Source: an uncultured Roseovarius sp.
GTDB lineage: Bacteria; Pseudomonadota; Alphaproteobacteria; Rhodobacterales; Rhodobacteraceae
Assembly: GCF_913054395.1 (NCBI RefSeq)
Contig: NZ_CAJXIP010000019.1
Span: forward strand, 1-42,202
Direction: 5' to 3'
DNA length: 42,202 bases
Positions 24,879-32,322 of the stretch are shown in pieces. The notes under the pieces were generated by a model. That model saw only the letters and a program-made list of their open reading frames with translations, was not told where the DNA came from and made no database searches. Each line of letters starts with the position of its first letter. Within the stretch, counting starts at the first letter, position 1. The translations under genes and the position numbers were made by a program.

Positions 24879-27119
24879 TTAGAAGCGACCGCGCAGATAC
24901 TCCATCACCGCGCTGCGTACCGACTGGGTGCCGCGGTCGCGCTCAGTATGGATGACGCTGCGCAATTCGCCGAGATCAAGTCGGCGCAACAGGCTTTTGA
25001 CCGGCCCGATAGAGGCGGGGCGCATCGACAGCGTGCGAAAGCCGATGGCGGCCAGACAGGCGGCCTCGACCGGACGACCGGCATCTTCGCCACAAAAGCT
25101 GAGCGGCGTACCGGTGGTGGCACAGCGATAGACGATGCCTTCGAGAAAGTTCAGAAAGCTGACATTGAGGGTGTCGTAGCGCTTGCGTACCCGTTCGTTT
25201 TCACGGTCCGCAGCAAAGAAGAACTGTTTGAGGTCGTTGCCCCCCACCGAGATGAAATCTACCTCGCTATAGAAATCATCCGGGGCAAAGGCGAGCGAGG
25301 GCGTTTCCAGCATCGCCCCCAACTCGATCGAAGCCGGAAGCGGATGGCCGAGAATGCGCTCGCGTTCAAGCGCCTTGTCCATCTCGGCGCGCGCGGCGGT
25401 GAATTCGCTTCGCTGCGCCACGAAGGGGAACATGATCGACAGGTGCCGCCCCTTGGCGCCGCGGATCAGCGCCTGAAGCTGCATGCGCATGACGCCCGGC
25501 TTGTCCAATCCGACGCGGATCGCGCGCCAGCCCATGGCCGGGTTCGGCTCGTCCGTGGCCTGCATGTAGGGCAGCACCTTGTCCGACCCGATGTCCAGAG
25601 TGCGGAAGACCACGCGCTGATCCTTGGCGGCATCCATCACCCGCGAATAAAGCTCGGACAGTTCGGCACGCTTGGGCATATGGCTTCGGATCAGGAACTG
25701 AAGCTCGGTACGAAAAAGGCCGACGCCTTCGGCGCCTGAGCTTTCAAGGCTGGGCAGGTCGGCCATCAGGCCAGCATTCATCTTAAGTTTGATGCGTTGA
25801 CCGCACAGGGTTTCCGCCGGTTTGTCGCGAATCGAGGCATAGCGTTCCTGCGCCTGGGCCTGCATCGCGATCTTGTCGCGAAACGCCGCCACGACGGCGT
25901 CGTCAGGGCGCAGATGCGCCAGACCCTGATCGCCATCCACCAGAATGTAATCGCCATTCAGCGCCTCGTTGCTGATCCGCGCCGCATGGATCACCAGCGG
26001 TATCGCCAGCGCCCGCGCGACGATCGCGGCATGGCTGCCGACCGATCCCTCTTCAAGGACGATCCCCCTGAGAGAGCGGCCATAATCCAAAAGCTCGGCC
26101 GGGCCGATATTGCGCGCGATCAGGATCGGGTCGGGCGGCATCTCTGCCCCGGTCTCGGTGCCTTGCCCGGTCAGAATCCGCAACAGCCGGTTGGACAGAT
26201 CGTCAAGGTCATGCAGGCGGTCGCGCAGATAGGCGTCACTTACCTGGTTCATCCGTGCACGCGCGGCGGATTGTTCTTTCTCGACGGCGGCCTCGGCGGA
26301 AAGGCCGCTGTTGATATCCTCTTCCATCCGGCGCATCCAGCCTTTGGAGTTGGCAAACATCCGGTAGGCTTCGAGCACGTCAAGCTGATCCTTGTCGCCA
26401 CCGGCGGTGGATAGCATCCGGTCAACGCCAACGCGCAGGGTCTCGACCGCCTCATGCAGGCGCTCAAGCTCGCGCGCGGGGTCTTCGGCGATCGGGTTGG
26501 TGACCACGACGCGGGGTTCATGAAGCCAGACATGGCCCTGCGCGGTGCCTTCCTGCACGGTTGTGCCGCGGAACAGCTTGGCCTGCTGATGGCGCGCCGA
26601 CATGGCCGCGCCTTCACCGACGAAAACGCCAAGCTCGGCCATTTCGGCGAGCACCATGGCGACCACTTCGACGGCGTAAACCTCTTCTTCGGAAAACAGC
26701 CGGGATTGCTTGGATTGCACGACCAGCACGCCAAGCTTTTCGCCAAGCCGCTGGATCGGAACACCCATGAACGACGAATAGGCCTCTTCGCCGGTTTCCG
26801 GCATGAAGCGAAAGCCCTTGGCCGAGGGCGCATCGTCGGTGTTCACAACCTGGCCGGTGCGTGCCACGCGGCCCACAAGGCCCTCGCCAAGCTTAAGCCG
26901 GGTTTCATGCACCGCCTGCGGGTTAAGCCCTTCGGTCGCGCAAAGCTCGAGTGTGTCCTCGTCGCGGAACAGATAGATCGAGCACACCTCGGTGCGCATT
27001 TCCTCGGCGATCAGCCGGGTGATCTGATCCAGCCGCGTCTGACCTGCGGCATCCTCTGCCATGACGTCGCGCAGACGTCCCAGCATTTGGCGGCTGTCGG
27101 TCTTGAATGTCTTGGTCAT
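24879..27119 (-). CDS. ptsP: PtsP, phosphoenolpyruvate phosphotransferase enzyme I-Ntr
   Basis: First enzyme of the nitrogen-related PTS. It autophosphorylates from PEP and passes phosphate to NPr, which signals nitrogen, potassium or envelope state. The 746-aa protein has an N-terminal GAF domain (about 25-160: ITRLIAEEMRTEVCSIYLF... LGEGLVGRVARTGQVVN), the HPr-binding helical domain (about 185-310), the phospho-His loop GSVGSHAAIVARA with His363, and the PEP-binding barrel (GVGLFRTELQFL, VFRTLDIGSDKVLPY, DFISVGGNDLKQFFFA, and SFCGEDAGRP with the catalytic Cys). It follows lysC by 75 bp on the same strand, an order seen in related genomes. npr and EIIA-Ntr genes are not in the window. Confidence 0.97.
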   Translation of the reverse strand: MTKTFKTDSRQMLGRLRDVMAEDAAGQTRLDQITRLIAEEMRTEVCSIYLFRDEDTLELCATEGLNPQAVHETRLKLGEGLVGRVARTGQVVNTDDAPSAKGFRFMPETGEEAYSSFMGVPIQRLGEKLGVLVVQSKQSRLFSEEEVYAVEVVAMVLAEMAELGVFVGEGAAMSARHQQAKLFRGTTVQEGTAQGHVWLHEPRVVVTNPIAEDPARELERLHEAVETLRVGVDRMLSTAGGDKDQLDVLEAYRMFANSKGWMRRMEEDINSGLSAEAAVEKEQSAARARMNQVSDAYLRDRLHDLDDLSNRLLRILTGQGTETGAEMPPDPILIARNIGPAELLDYGRSLRGIVLEEGSVGSHAAIVARALAIPLVIHAARISNEALNGDYILVDGDQGLAHLRPDDAVVAAFRDKIAMQAQAQERYASIRDKPAETLCGQRIKLKMNAGLMADLPSLESSGAEGVGLFRTELQFLIRSHMPKRAELSELYSRVMDAAKDQRVVFRTLDIGSDKVLPYMQATDEPNPAMGWRAIRVGLDKPGVMRMQLQALIRGAKGRHLSIMFPFVAQRSEFTAARAEMDKALERERILGHPLPASIELGAMLETPSLAFAPDDFYSEVDFISVGGNDLKQFFFAADRENERVRKRYDTLNVSFLNFLEGIVYRCATTGTPLSFCGEDAGRPVEAACLAAIGFRTLSMRPASIGPVKSLLRRLDLGELRSVIHTERDRGTQSVRSAVMEYLRGRF

Positions 27120-27194
27120 GGCAGCATCGCACCCCGGGGGCCGTTTCAGGTCTTGGCCCGACCCTTGCCGACACGCATCGGGCAGGAAACAGGA

Positions 27195-28433
27195 TCAGGC
27201 CGCTTTATCCAGTTCGAAGGCATCATGCAGGGCTTGGACCGCAAGTTCCATGTATTTCCGGTCAACCAGAACAGAAATCTTGATCTCTGATGTTGCAATG
27301 ACCTTGATGTTCACACCTTCATCCGACAGCGTCTTGAACATCTTGGCGGCCACGCCCGATTGGCTCCGCATGCCGATGCCCACGGCGGAAATCTTGGCCA
27401 CATCGGTATCGGCGACCAGATCGTGATAGTTGATTTCGCCCTTTTCCTTGGCCTCTTGCAGCGCCTTTTCGGCGCGCTTGACATGATCTGTGGGGCACGA
27501 AAAGGTCATGTCGGTGCGACCTTCCTCGGCGATGTTCTGAATGATCATGTCGACATTGACCCCCGCTTCTGAAAGCGGCCCGAAGATGGCGGCGGCGATG
27601 CCGGGGCGGTCGGCGACAGAAATAAGGGTCATCTTTGCCTCGTCACGCGAATAGGCGATGCCACTGACGACATTTGATTCCATGATTTCCTCCTCGGCGC
27701 AGACCAGGGTCCCTGCGTCGTCTGATTGCTCCTCAAAGCTGCTGAGAACCCGCAGCCGGACATTAAACCGCATCGCCAGCTCGACAGAGCGGGTCTGCAA
27801 TACCTTGGCCCCGAGCGAGGCCAGTTCAAGCATTTCCTCGAAGGCGATCTTGTCAAGCTTTCGCGCCTTGGAGCTGATCCGCGGATCGGTGGTATAAACG
27901 CCATCGACATCGGTGTAGATATCGCAGCGTTCGGCATCAAAGGCGGCGGCAAAGGCCACGGCGGTGGTGTCTGATCCGCCCCGGCCGAGGGTGGTAATAC
28001 GCCCCTCCGGGGAAATCCCCTGAAAGCCGGCAACCACCGCCACGCGCATGCCCTCTGAGAACTTGGCGTTGAGATTGTCGGTCGGGATTTCTTCGATCCG
28101 CGCCGACGAATGCGCCGAATTGGTCTTTAGCGGCACTTGCCAGCCCTGCCAGCTGCGCGCGGGCACGTCCATTTCCTGAAGCGTCAGCGCCATGAGGCCC
28201 GCAGTGATATTTTCGCCAGAGCTGACCACGGCGTCATATTCGCGTGCATCGTAAAGCGGCGAGATTTCATTCACCCAGCCGACAAGCTCGTTGGTTTTGC
28301 CCGACATCGCAGAGACGATGACGATCACGTCATAGCCTTTGGCCACTTCGACGCCAACGCGTTTGGCGGCGCGGCGGATACGGTCAAGCGTGGCAACAGA
28401 GGTGCCACCGAATTTCATGACGAGAACGGGCAT
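27195..28433 (-). CDS. lysC: Aspartate kinase
   Basis: Phosphorylates aspartate to start lysine, threonine, methionine and diaminopimelate synthesis; cytosolic. The 412-aa length is normal for the single-function alpha/beta type. KFGGTS (7-12) is the kinase signature. VVSSGENITAGLMALTLQ, ITTLGRGGSDTTAVAFAAA and CDIYTDVDGVYTTDPRI follow. Two ACT domains fill the C-terminus (VADRPGIAAAIFGPLSEAGVNVDMIIQ and VGIGMRSQSGVAAKMFKTLSDEGVNIKVIATSEIKISVLV), implying feedback inhibition by an amino acid. The ATG at 28433 begins the canonical MPVLVMKFGGTS; a 20-residue extension upstream is not conserved. In-frame internal starts for a separate beta subunit were not tested. The 149-bp leader contains two inverted repeats. 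Confidence 0.97.
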   Translation of the reverse strand: MPVLVMKFGGTSVATLDRIRRAAKRVGVEVAKGYDVIVIVSAMSGKTNELVGWVNEISPLYDAREYDAVVSSGENITAGLMALTLQEMDVPARSWQGWQVPLKTNSAHSSARIEEIPTDNLNAKFSEGMRVAVVAGFQGISPEGRITTLGRGGSDTTAVAFAAAFDAERCDIYTDVDGVYTTDPRISSKARKLDKIAFEEMLELASLGAKVLQTRSVELAMRFNVRLRVLSSFEEQSDDAGTLVCAEEEIMESNVVSGIAYSRDEAKMTLISVADRPGIAAAIFGPLSEAGVNVDMIIQNIAEEGRTDMTFSCPTDHVKRAEKALQEAKEKGEINYHDLVADTDVAKISAVGIGMRSQSGVAAKMFKTLSDEGVNIKVIATSEIKISVLVDRKYMELAVQALHDAFELDKAA

Positions 28434-28457
28434 GTGCAATGTCCTGAGCCGGTTTAT

Positions 28458-28550
28458 CGCGCGCGGTTTACGCGCGGGCAGGGCCCGGTGCAAGAGGGCA
28501 GGTGTCGCAGGATGCCTCCGCCCGGAAAATTCGTGCGCGTTTCTCCGGGC
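28458..28550 (-). other. lysC leader with two inverted repeats
   Basis: Nearest the gene is CGCGCG-GTTTA-CGCGCG (28458-28474). Farther upstream is GCCCGGA (28520-28526) pairing with TCCGGGC (28544-28550) around a 17-base loop. Neither is followed by a U-run on the minus strand. The outer one may mark the end of the upstream SDR transcript; the inner one may simply reflect GC-rich sequence. No lysine riboswitch-like structure or leader peptide was recognised. Confidence 0.3.
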
Positions 28551-28582
28551 ATTTTCGCAGCATGACGAAACTGCGCGCGCGC

Positions 28583-29230
28583 CTAATAGGGGTGATCCTG
28601 GCCGTCATAGGTGCGAAAACATCCGGTGCTTGCAAGGTCAAGTTCGGCGAACCGCGCGACAAGACCCTCGGCCGCCTCGTCAACCGAGATGGCGGCGCCG
28701 TCGCCGCCCATGCCGGTGCGCACCCAGCCGGGGTGGTAAATACCAACCGCAACGCCGCTTGGCGCCAGGTCTACCGCCAGGTTGCGCCCCAGATTTAGCG
28801 CCGCCGCCTTTGAGGCGCGATAGATATAGCTTCCGCCGGGTGCACGGGTGTCGCTTGCCATCTGGCTTGAGATCACCGCGATCTTGCCTGCCTTCGCTGC
28901 CTTGATCCGCGGCAAAAGCGTTTGAATGCTCAGGAAAACGCCGGTCACATTGGTGGCAAATGCCTGCGCCCACATCGAGGCCGGGTAGCCGTTTTCGAGG
29001 GTTTCGTGCCTGTCGGGATAAACCCCGGCGTTGCAGATCAGAAGATCGACCGGCTGATCGCCCATCTGCTCTGCCATCGCGTGATGCGCTGTCGGATCGG
29101 TTACATCAAGCGCGATCAGCTCTCCGGTCGGCTGTCGCGCCGTTCCGGTAACACGGTGACCCGCCGCGCGATAGTGATCGGCCAGGGCCTTGCCAATGCC
29201 GCGATTCGCGCCCGTGATGACGATATGCAT
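28583..29230 (-). CDS. Short-chain dehydrogenase/reductase
   Basis: Classical SDR of 215 aa using NAD(P)H. The Rossmann signature TGANRGIG is at residues 6-13, the NAG motif in LLICNAGVYPDR, the catalytic Ser near 121-122 (VISSQMAS), and YRASK (Tyr137, Lys141) completes the active site. WVRTGMGG near the C-terminus is typical of the group that includes carbonyl and short-chain alcohol dehydrogenases. Cytosolic, substrate unknown. It lies 21 bp downstream of the DUF1178 gene and 149 bp upstream of lysC, all on the minus strand, so it probably closes a NUDIX-DUF1178-SDR unit. Confidence 0.92.
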   Translation of the reverse strand: MHIVITGANRGIGKALADHYRAAGHRVTGTARQPTGELIALDVTDPTAHHAMAEQMGDQPVDLLICNAGVYPDRHETLENGYPASMWAQAFATNVTGVFLSIQTLLPRIKAAKAGKIAVISSQMASDTRAPGGSYIYRASKAAALNLGRNLAVDLAPSGVAVGIYHPGWVRTGMGGDGAAISVDEAAEGLVARFAELDLASTGCFRTYDGQDHPY

Positions 29231-29251
29231 GAATGACCTTTCGGGTTGGGA

Positions 29252-29698
29252 TCAGTTCGATTTGCGCCCTGGAATGAACGGCAGGGGGGTGACGGGCACG
29301 CCCGCTTCAAACAGCTTTCGCGCCTCATCGGGGTGCGCCTCGCCATAGATCGCGCGTTCGGGGGCCAGCCCGCCATGCATGTCTCGCGCTTCGCGCGCAA
29401 AATTACGCCCGACATATTCCGAGTTTTCCTCGACCCGGCGGCGCAATTCGGCGATGGCCTGTTCCGCGGGGCTGGCGGGTTGGGGGATCGCGCCATCCTC
29501 GGGCGTGGGGGAATCCTCGACCGCGCGCGCGCGGCTTGCCCGCACCCGCGGCGCCATAAGCGCCTTTTCCACTTCATCAGATCCGCATACGGCACAGGTC
29601 ACCATGCCGCGCGCGCGCAGCTTCTCAAAGGCTTCGGCCGATTGGAACCAGCTGTCAAAGCGGTGATCCCCGGCGCATTTCAGGCTGAATTGAATCAT
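29252..29698 (-). CDS. DUF1178 family protein
   Basis: A 148-aa protein of the DUF1178 family. The start MIQFSLKCAGDHRFDSWFQS and VTCAVCGSDEVEKALMAPRV are diagnostic: His and Cys residues (Cys8, Cys35, Cys38) look like a small zinc-ribbon-like site. The central part is low-complexity (PTPEDGAIPQPASP) and the C-terminal part YVGRNFAREARDMHGGLAPERAIYGEAHPDEARKLFEAG is strongly family-like. It is cytosolic and of unknown function. It sits between a NUDIX hydrolase (69 bp upstream) and an SDR (21 bp downstream), suggesting co-expression; the same DUF1178-NUDIX neighbourhood is common in this bacterial group, from memory. Confidence 0.92.
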   Translation of the reverse strand: MIQFSLKCAGDHRFDSWFQSAEAFEKLRARGMVTCAVCGSDEVEKALMAPRVRASRARAVEDSPTPEDGAIPQPASPAEQAIAELRRRVEENSEYVGRNFAREARDMHGGLAPERAIYGEAHPDEARKLFEAGVPVTPLPFIPGRKSN

Positions 29699-29767
29699 GT
29701 CCAGGTCCAGATGGAATACATATGATAGTTACGCGTGATCGCGCGAAGTTCAAGGTATATGCACCAC

Positions 29768-30244
29768 TTAGATGCCGAGTTGATGCGGGTTGAAGGCGCG
29801 GATGATATGCGCCAATTCGGGTTCGTCGATGCGGGCCGCGGCCTTTTTGGGGCGCAGCCATTTGTGTTTGCGCTGTCCGGCTTCGGGGTATTTCCCGGCA
29901 AGCGTCTTGACCCGCACCGGGTAAACCATGGCAACACAGGGCAGGCCGCGCTCTGGACCGATCGCCTTGGTATAGGAATAGACGCCAATGCAACGCTCAT
30001 AGGCGCGACCGCGCACGCCGGCCTCTTCCCAGGCTTCGGTCAGGGCGATCTCAGAGGGGGTCTTGCCCGGTATCGGCCATCCCTTGGGAACGATCCAGCG
30101 GCCCGATCCGCGACTTGTGATCAAAAGGATTTCCGGCTTGTCGCGCACCATGCGATAGCAAAGCGCCGCAAACTGTGTGCGTACTTCGGTCTTTGTGGCC
30201 GCTGGCAGGGCAAGCGGCATCTGGGGTGTTGCCTGAAGGCTCAT
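29768..30244 (-). CDS. NUDIX hydrolase
   Basis: Predicted pyrophosphohydrolase of 158 aa. The box reads GWPIPGKTPSEIALTEAWEEAGV (residues 55-77). The metal-binding pair Glu73-Glu74 and Glu70 are present, but the first Glu of the consensus is Lys61 and the usual Arg is Thr69, so this is a divergent member, close in pattern to diphosphoinositol/diadenosine-type hydrolases. PEILLITSRGSGRWIVPKG precedes the box. The ATG at 30244 is preferred (AGGG five bases upstream); longer starts at 30259 or 30373 add non-conserved residues. A TATATA-containing stretch at 30291-30298 lies in its 5' region. Substrate unknown. Confidence 0.86.
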   Translation of the reverse strand: MSLQATPQMPLALPAATKTEVRTQFAALCYRMVRDKPEILLITSRGSGRWIVPKGWPIPGKTPSEIALTEAWEEAGVRGRAYERCIGVYSYTKAIGPERGLPCVAMVYPVRVKTLAGKYPEAGQRKHKWLRPKKAAARIDEPELAHIIRAFNPHQLGI

Positions 30245-30408
30245 AGGGCCCTGTCCCATTGGCTGCTCGTCCGGTCGGGAATTGAATTCAACTATATAAC
30301 GGCCTGTCGCGATCTTGCCAGCGCGATTTACCGCGCGCCCTTTTTCAAGGACGCCTTGCGGCAATTGTGCCAATAATTGAACAACATGGCGTTACCAGCT
30401 CCGGGAAA

Positions 30409-32322
30409 TCAGGTTTCGTCTCTTTCCTCGGCTGACAGGGCGGCGGATTCTTCAAGCTGTGACAGCAGCATGGTTTCAAGGTCTTTTTCCAGCTCTCGCG
30501 CGCGGCTGATATAGGCGGCATTGTCGGTCGTGGGGATCGTCGGATCCCAAAGCGCCGCCAATTCGCGGACCGATGTGCGGTCATGCTTGTAAAAGGTTTT
30601 CTCAAGCTCGGCGGCCTCGAACTCGGTCAGGCCCATGTTCTCAAGCACATAGCGCCCCGCCCGCAGCGAGCTGTCGAACAGTTCGCGCACGATGTCATTG
30701 GCCCCGGCCTGATAAAGGCGAAACACATGGGTGCGATCATGCGCGCGCGCGATGATGTGCAGATCGGGGCACTCGCGGCGCGCAAAGGCGACAAGGCGCA
30801 CCACGGCATCAGGATCGTCAAGCGCGGCCACCAGGACACGCGCGTCGTGCAGGCCGGCGGCGTGCAAGAGGTCGGGTCGTGTCGGATCGCCCAGAAAACC
30901 CTTGATGCCAAAGCGGCGCATCCGCTGAATCGCGTTCAGGTCATGGTCAAGCACCACGGTTTCAAACCCGCTTGAGCGCACAAGCCGGTTGACGATCTGC
31001 CCAAAACGCCCGATCCCGGCGATAATGACCGGGCCTTTCTCGTCGATCTCATCGGCATCCTGCCCGTCGTCACTGTCCTGAATGTGCTGCGACAGCCAAT
31101 CATAGAGAATGAACAACAGCGGCGTGATCAGCATGGTCAGCGCCACCACAAGCAACAGCGTTTCACTTAGGCCGCGCGGCAGAACGTGTTGCTGATCGGT
31201 AAAGCCGATCAATACCAGCCCGAATTCCCCCGCTTGCGCCAGGCCCAGTGTGAACAGCCACAAATCACGCCCGCGCAGCGCAAAGGCCCAGCCCAGAATG
31301 CAAAGCACGCCGCCCTTGATCACGATCACCGCAAGCGCAAGCCCAACCACCAGGAACGGTGCGCCGAACAGGATGGTGAAATTGATTCCCGCCCCAACGG
31401 TGATAAAGAACAGCCCCAGCAACAGGCCTTTGAAGGGCGCGATATCGCTTTCAAGTTCGTGGCGGAATTCACTGTTGGCAAGAACCACGCCGGCCAGAAA
31501 CGCGCCAAGCGCCGGGGACAGGCCGACCAGCATCATCAAGAACGAAATCGACACCACGATAAGCAGGGCAAGCGCGGTGTACATTTCCCGCAGCCGGGCG
31601 GCATGGATAAAGCGGAACACAGGCCGCGTCAGGTAAATTCCGGCCAGGATGATGGCGGCCACGGCGCCGATTGTGACCAGTGTGGCACCCCATCCCGGCA
31701 GGCTCGCGATCAGGGATTGCGCAACCTGATGTGCGCCCGCCGCGCCGTGTTCCGGCGGCTGTGCGCCGCGCGAAAGCACCTCGCCCAAAACCATGTCGGC
31801 AGTCTTCGGCAAGGCCAGAAGCGGCAGGAAGGCCAGCATCGGGATCACCGCGATATCCTGTGTCAGGAGCACCGAAAACGCCGATCGCCCGCCCCCCGTC
31901 CGCATCAACCTCTTTTCCGACAGGGTTTGCAGAACAATCGCCGTCGACGACAGCGCAAAGATAAGCCCTATCGCAAGCGCCACACTCCAGCCCAGCCCCA
32001 AAAGGCTTGCTCCGGTCATGATCGCCAGCGTGGTTAGCACGATCTGCAACCCGCCCAGACCAAGCAGGCGATGGCGCATGTCCCAAAGCGCGCGCGGCTC
32101 AAGTTCCAGCCCGATCAGAAACAGCATCATCACCACGCCGAATTCGGCAACGTGCTGTAATTCAGCGGTTTCATGCCCGCCGACAAAGCCAAAGACCGGC
32201 CCGATCAAAACTCCGGCCAGAAGGTAGCCAAGCACCGACCCAAGCCCAAGGCGTGCCGCCAGGGGAACGGCGATCACCGTGGCCGCGAGATAGATCGAAG
32301 CCTGGAAAAGGAACCCCTCCAT
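30409..32322 (-). CDS. KefB/KefC-like monovalent cation:proton antiporter (CPA2)
   Basis: Inner-membrane K+/H+ antiporter of 637 aa. The first ~410 residues form about 12-13 helices with CPA2 landmarks: LGYLLAGVLIGPVFG, FGVVMMLFLIGLEL, FALSSTAIVLQTL, LLTQDIAVIPML (Gln-Asp at 155-156), SPALGAFLAGVVLANSEFRHELESDIAPFKGLLLG, and LAQAGEFGLVL. A cytosolic RCK/TrkA-N domain follows (GPVIIAGIGRFGQIVNRLV, about 430-545) and then a helical tail of about 90 residues. In KefC the RCK domain senses glutathione adducts and NADH; whether this holds here is unknown. No KefF/G ancillary gene is adjacent. Its ATG overlaps the stop of the upstream 768-aa gene by one base, so both are made from one message. Confidence 0.93.
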   Translation of the reverse strand: MEGFLFQASIYLAATVIAVPLAARLGLGSVLGYLLAGVLIGPVFGFVGGHETAELQHVAEFGVVMMLFLIGLELEPRALWDMRHRLLGLGGLQIVLTTLAIMTGASLLGLGWSVALAIGLIFALSSTAIVLQTLSEKRLMRTGGGRSAFSVLLTQDIAVIPMLAFLPLLALPKTADMVLGEVLSRGAQPPEHGAAGAHQVAQSLIASLPGWGATLVTIGAVAAIILAGIYLTRPVFRFIHAARLREMYTALALLIVVSISFLMMLVGLSPALGAFLAGVVLANSEFRHELESDIAPFKGLLLGLFFITVGAGINFTILFGAPFLVVGLALAVIVIKGGVLCILGWAFALRGRDLWLFTLGLAQAGEFGLVLIGFTDQQHVLPRGLSETLLLVVALTMLITPLLFILYDWLSQHIQDSDDGQDADEIDEKGPVIIAGIGRFGQIVNRLVRSSGFETVVLDHDLNAIQRMRRFGIKGFLGDPTRPDLLHAAGLHDARVLVAALDDPDAVVRLVAFARRECPDLHIIARAHDRTHVFRLYQAGANDIVRELFDSSLRAGRYVLENMGLTEFEAAELEKTFYKHDRTSVRELAALWDPTIPTTDNAAYISRARELEKDLETMLLSQLEESAALSAEERDET

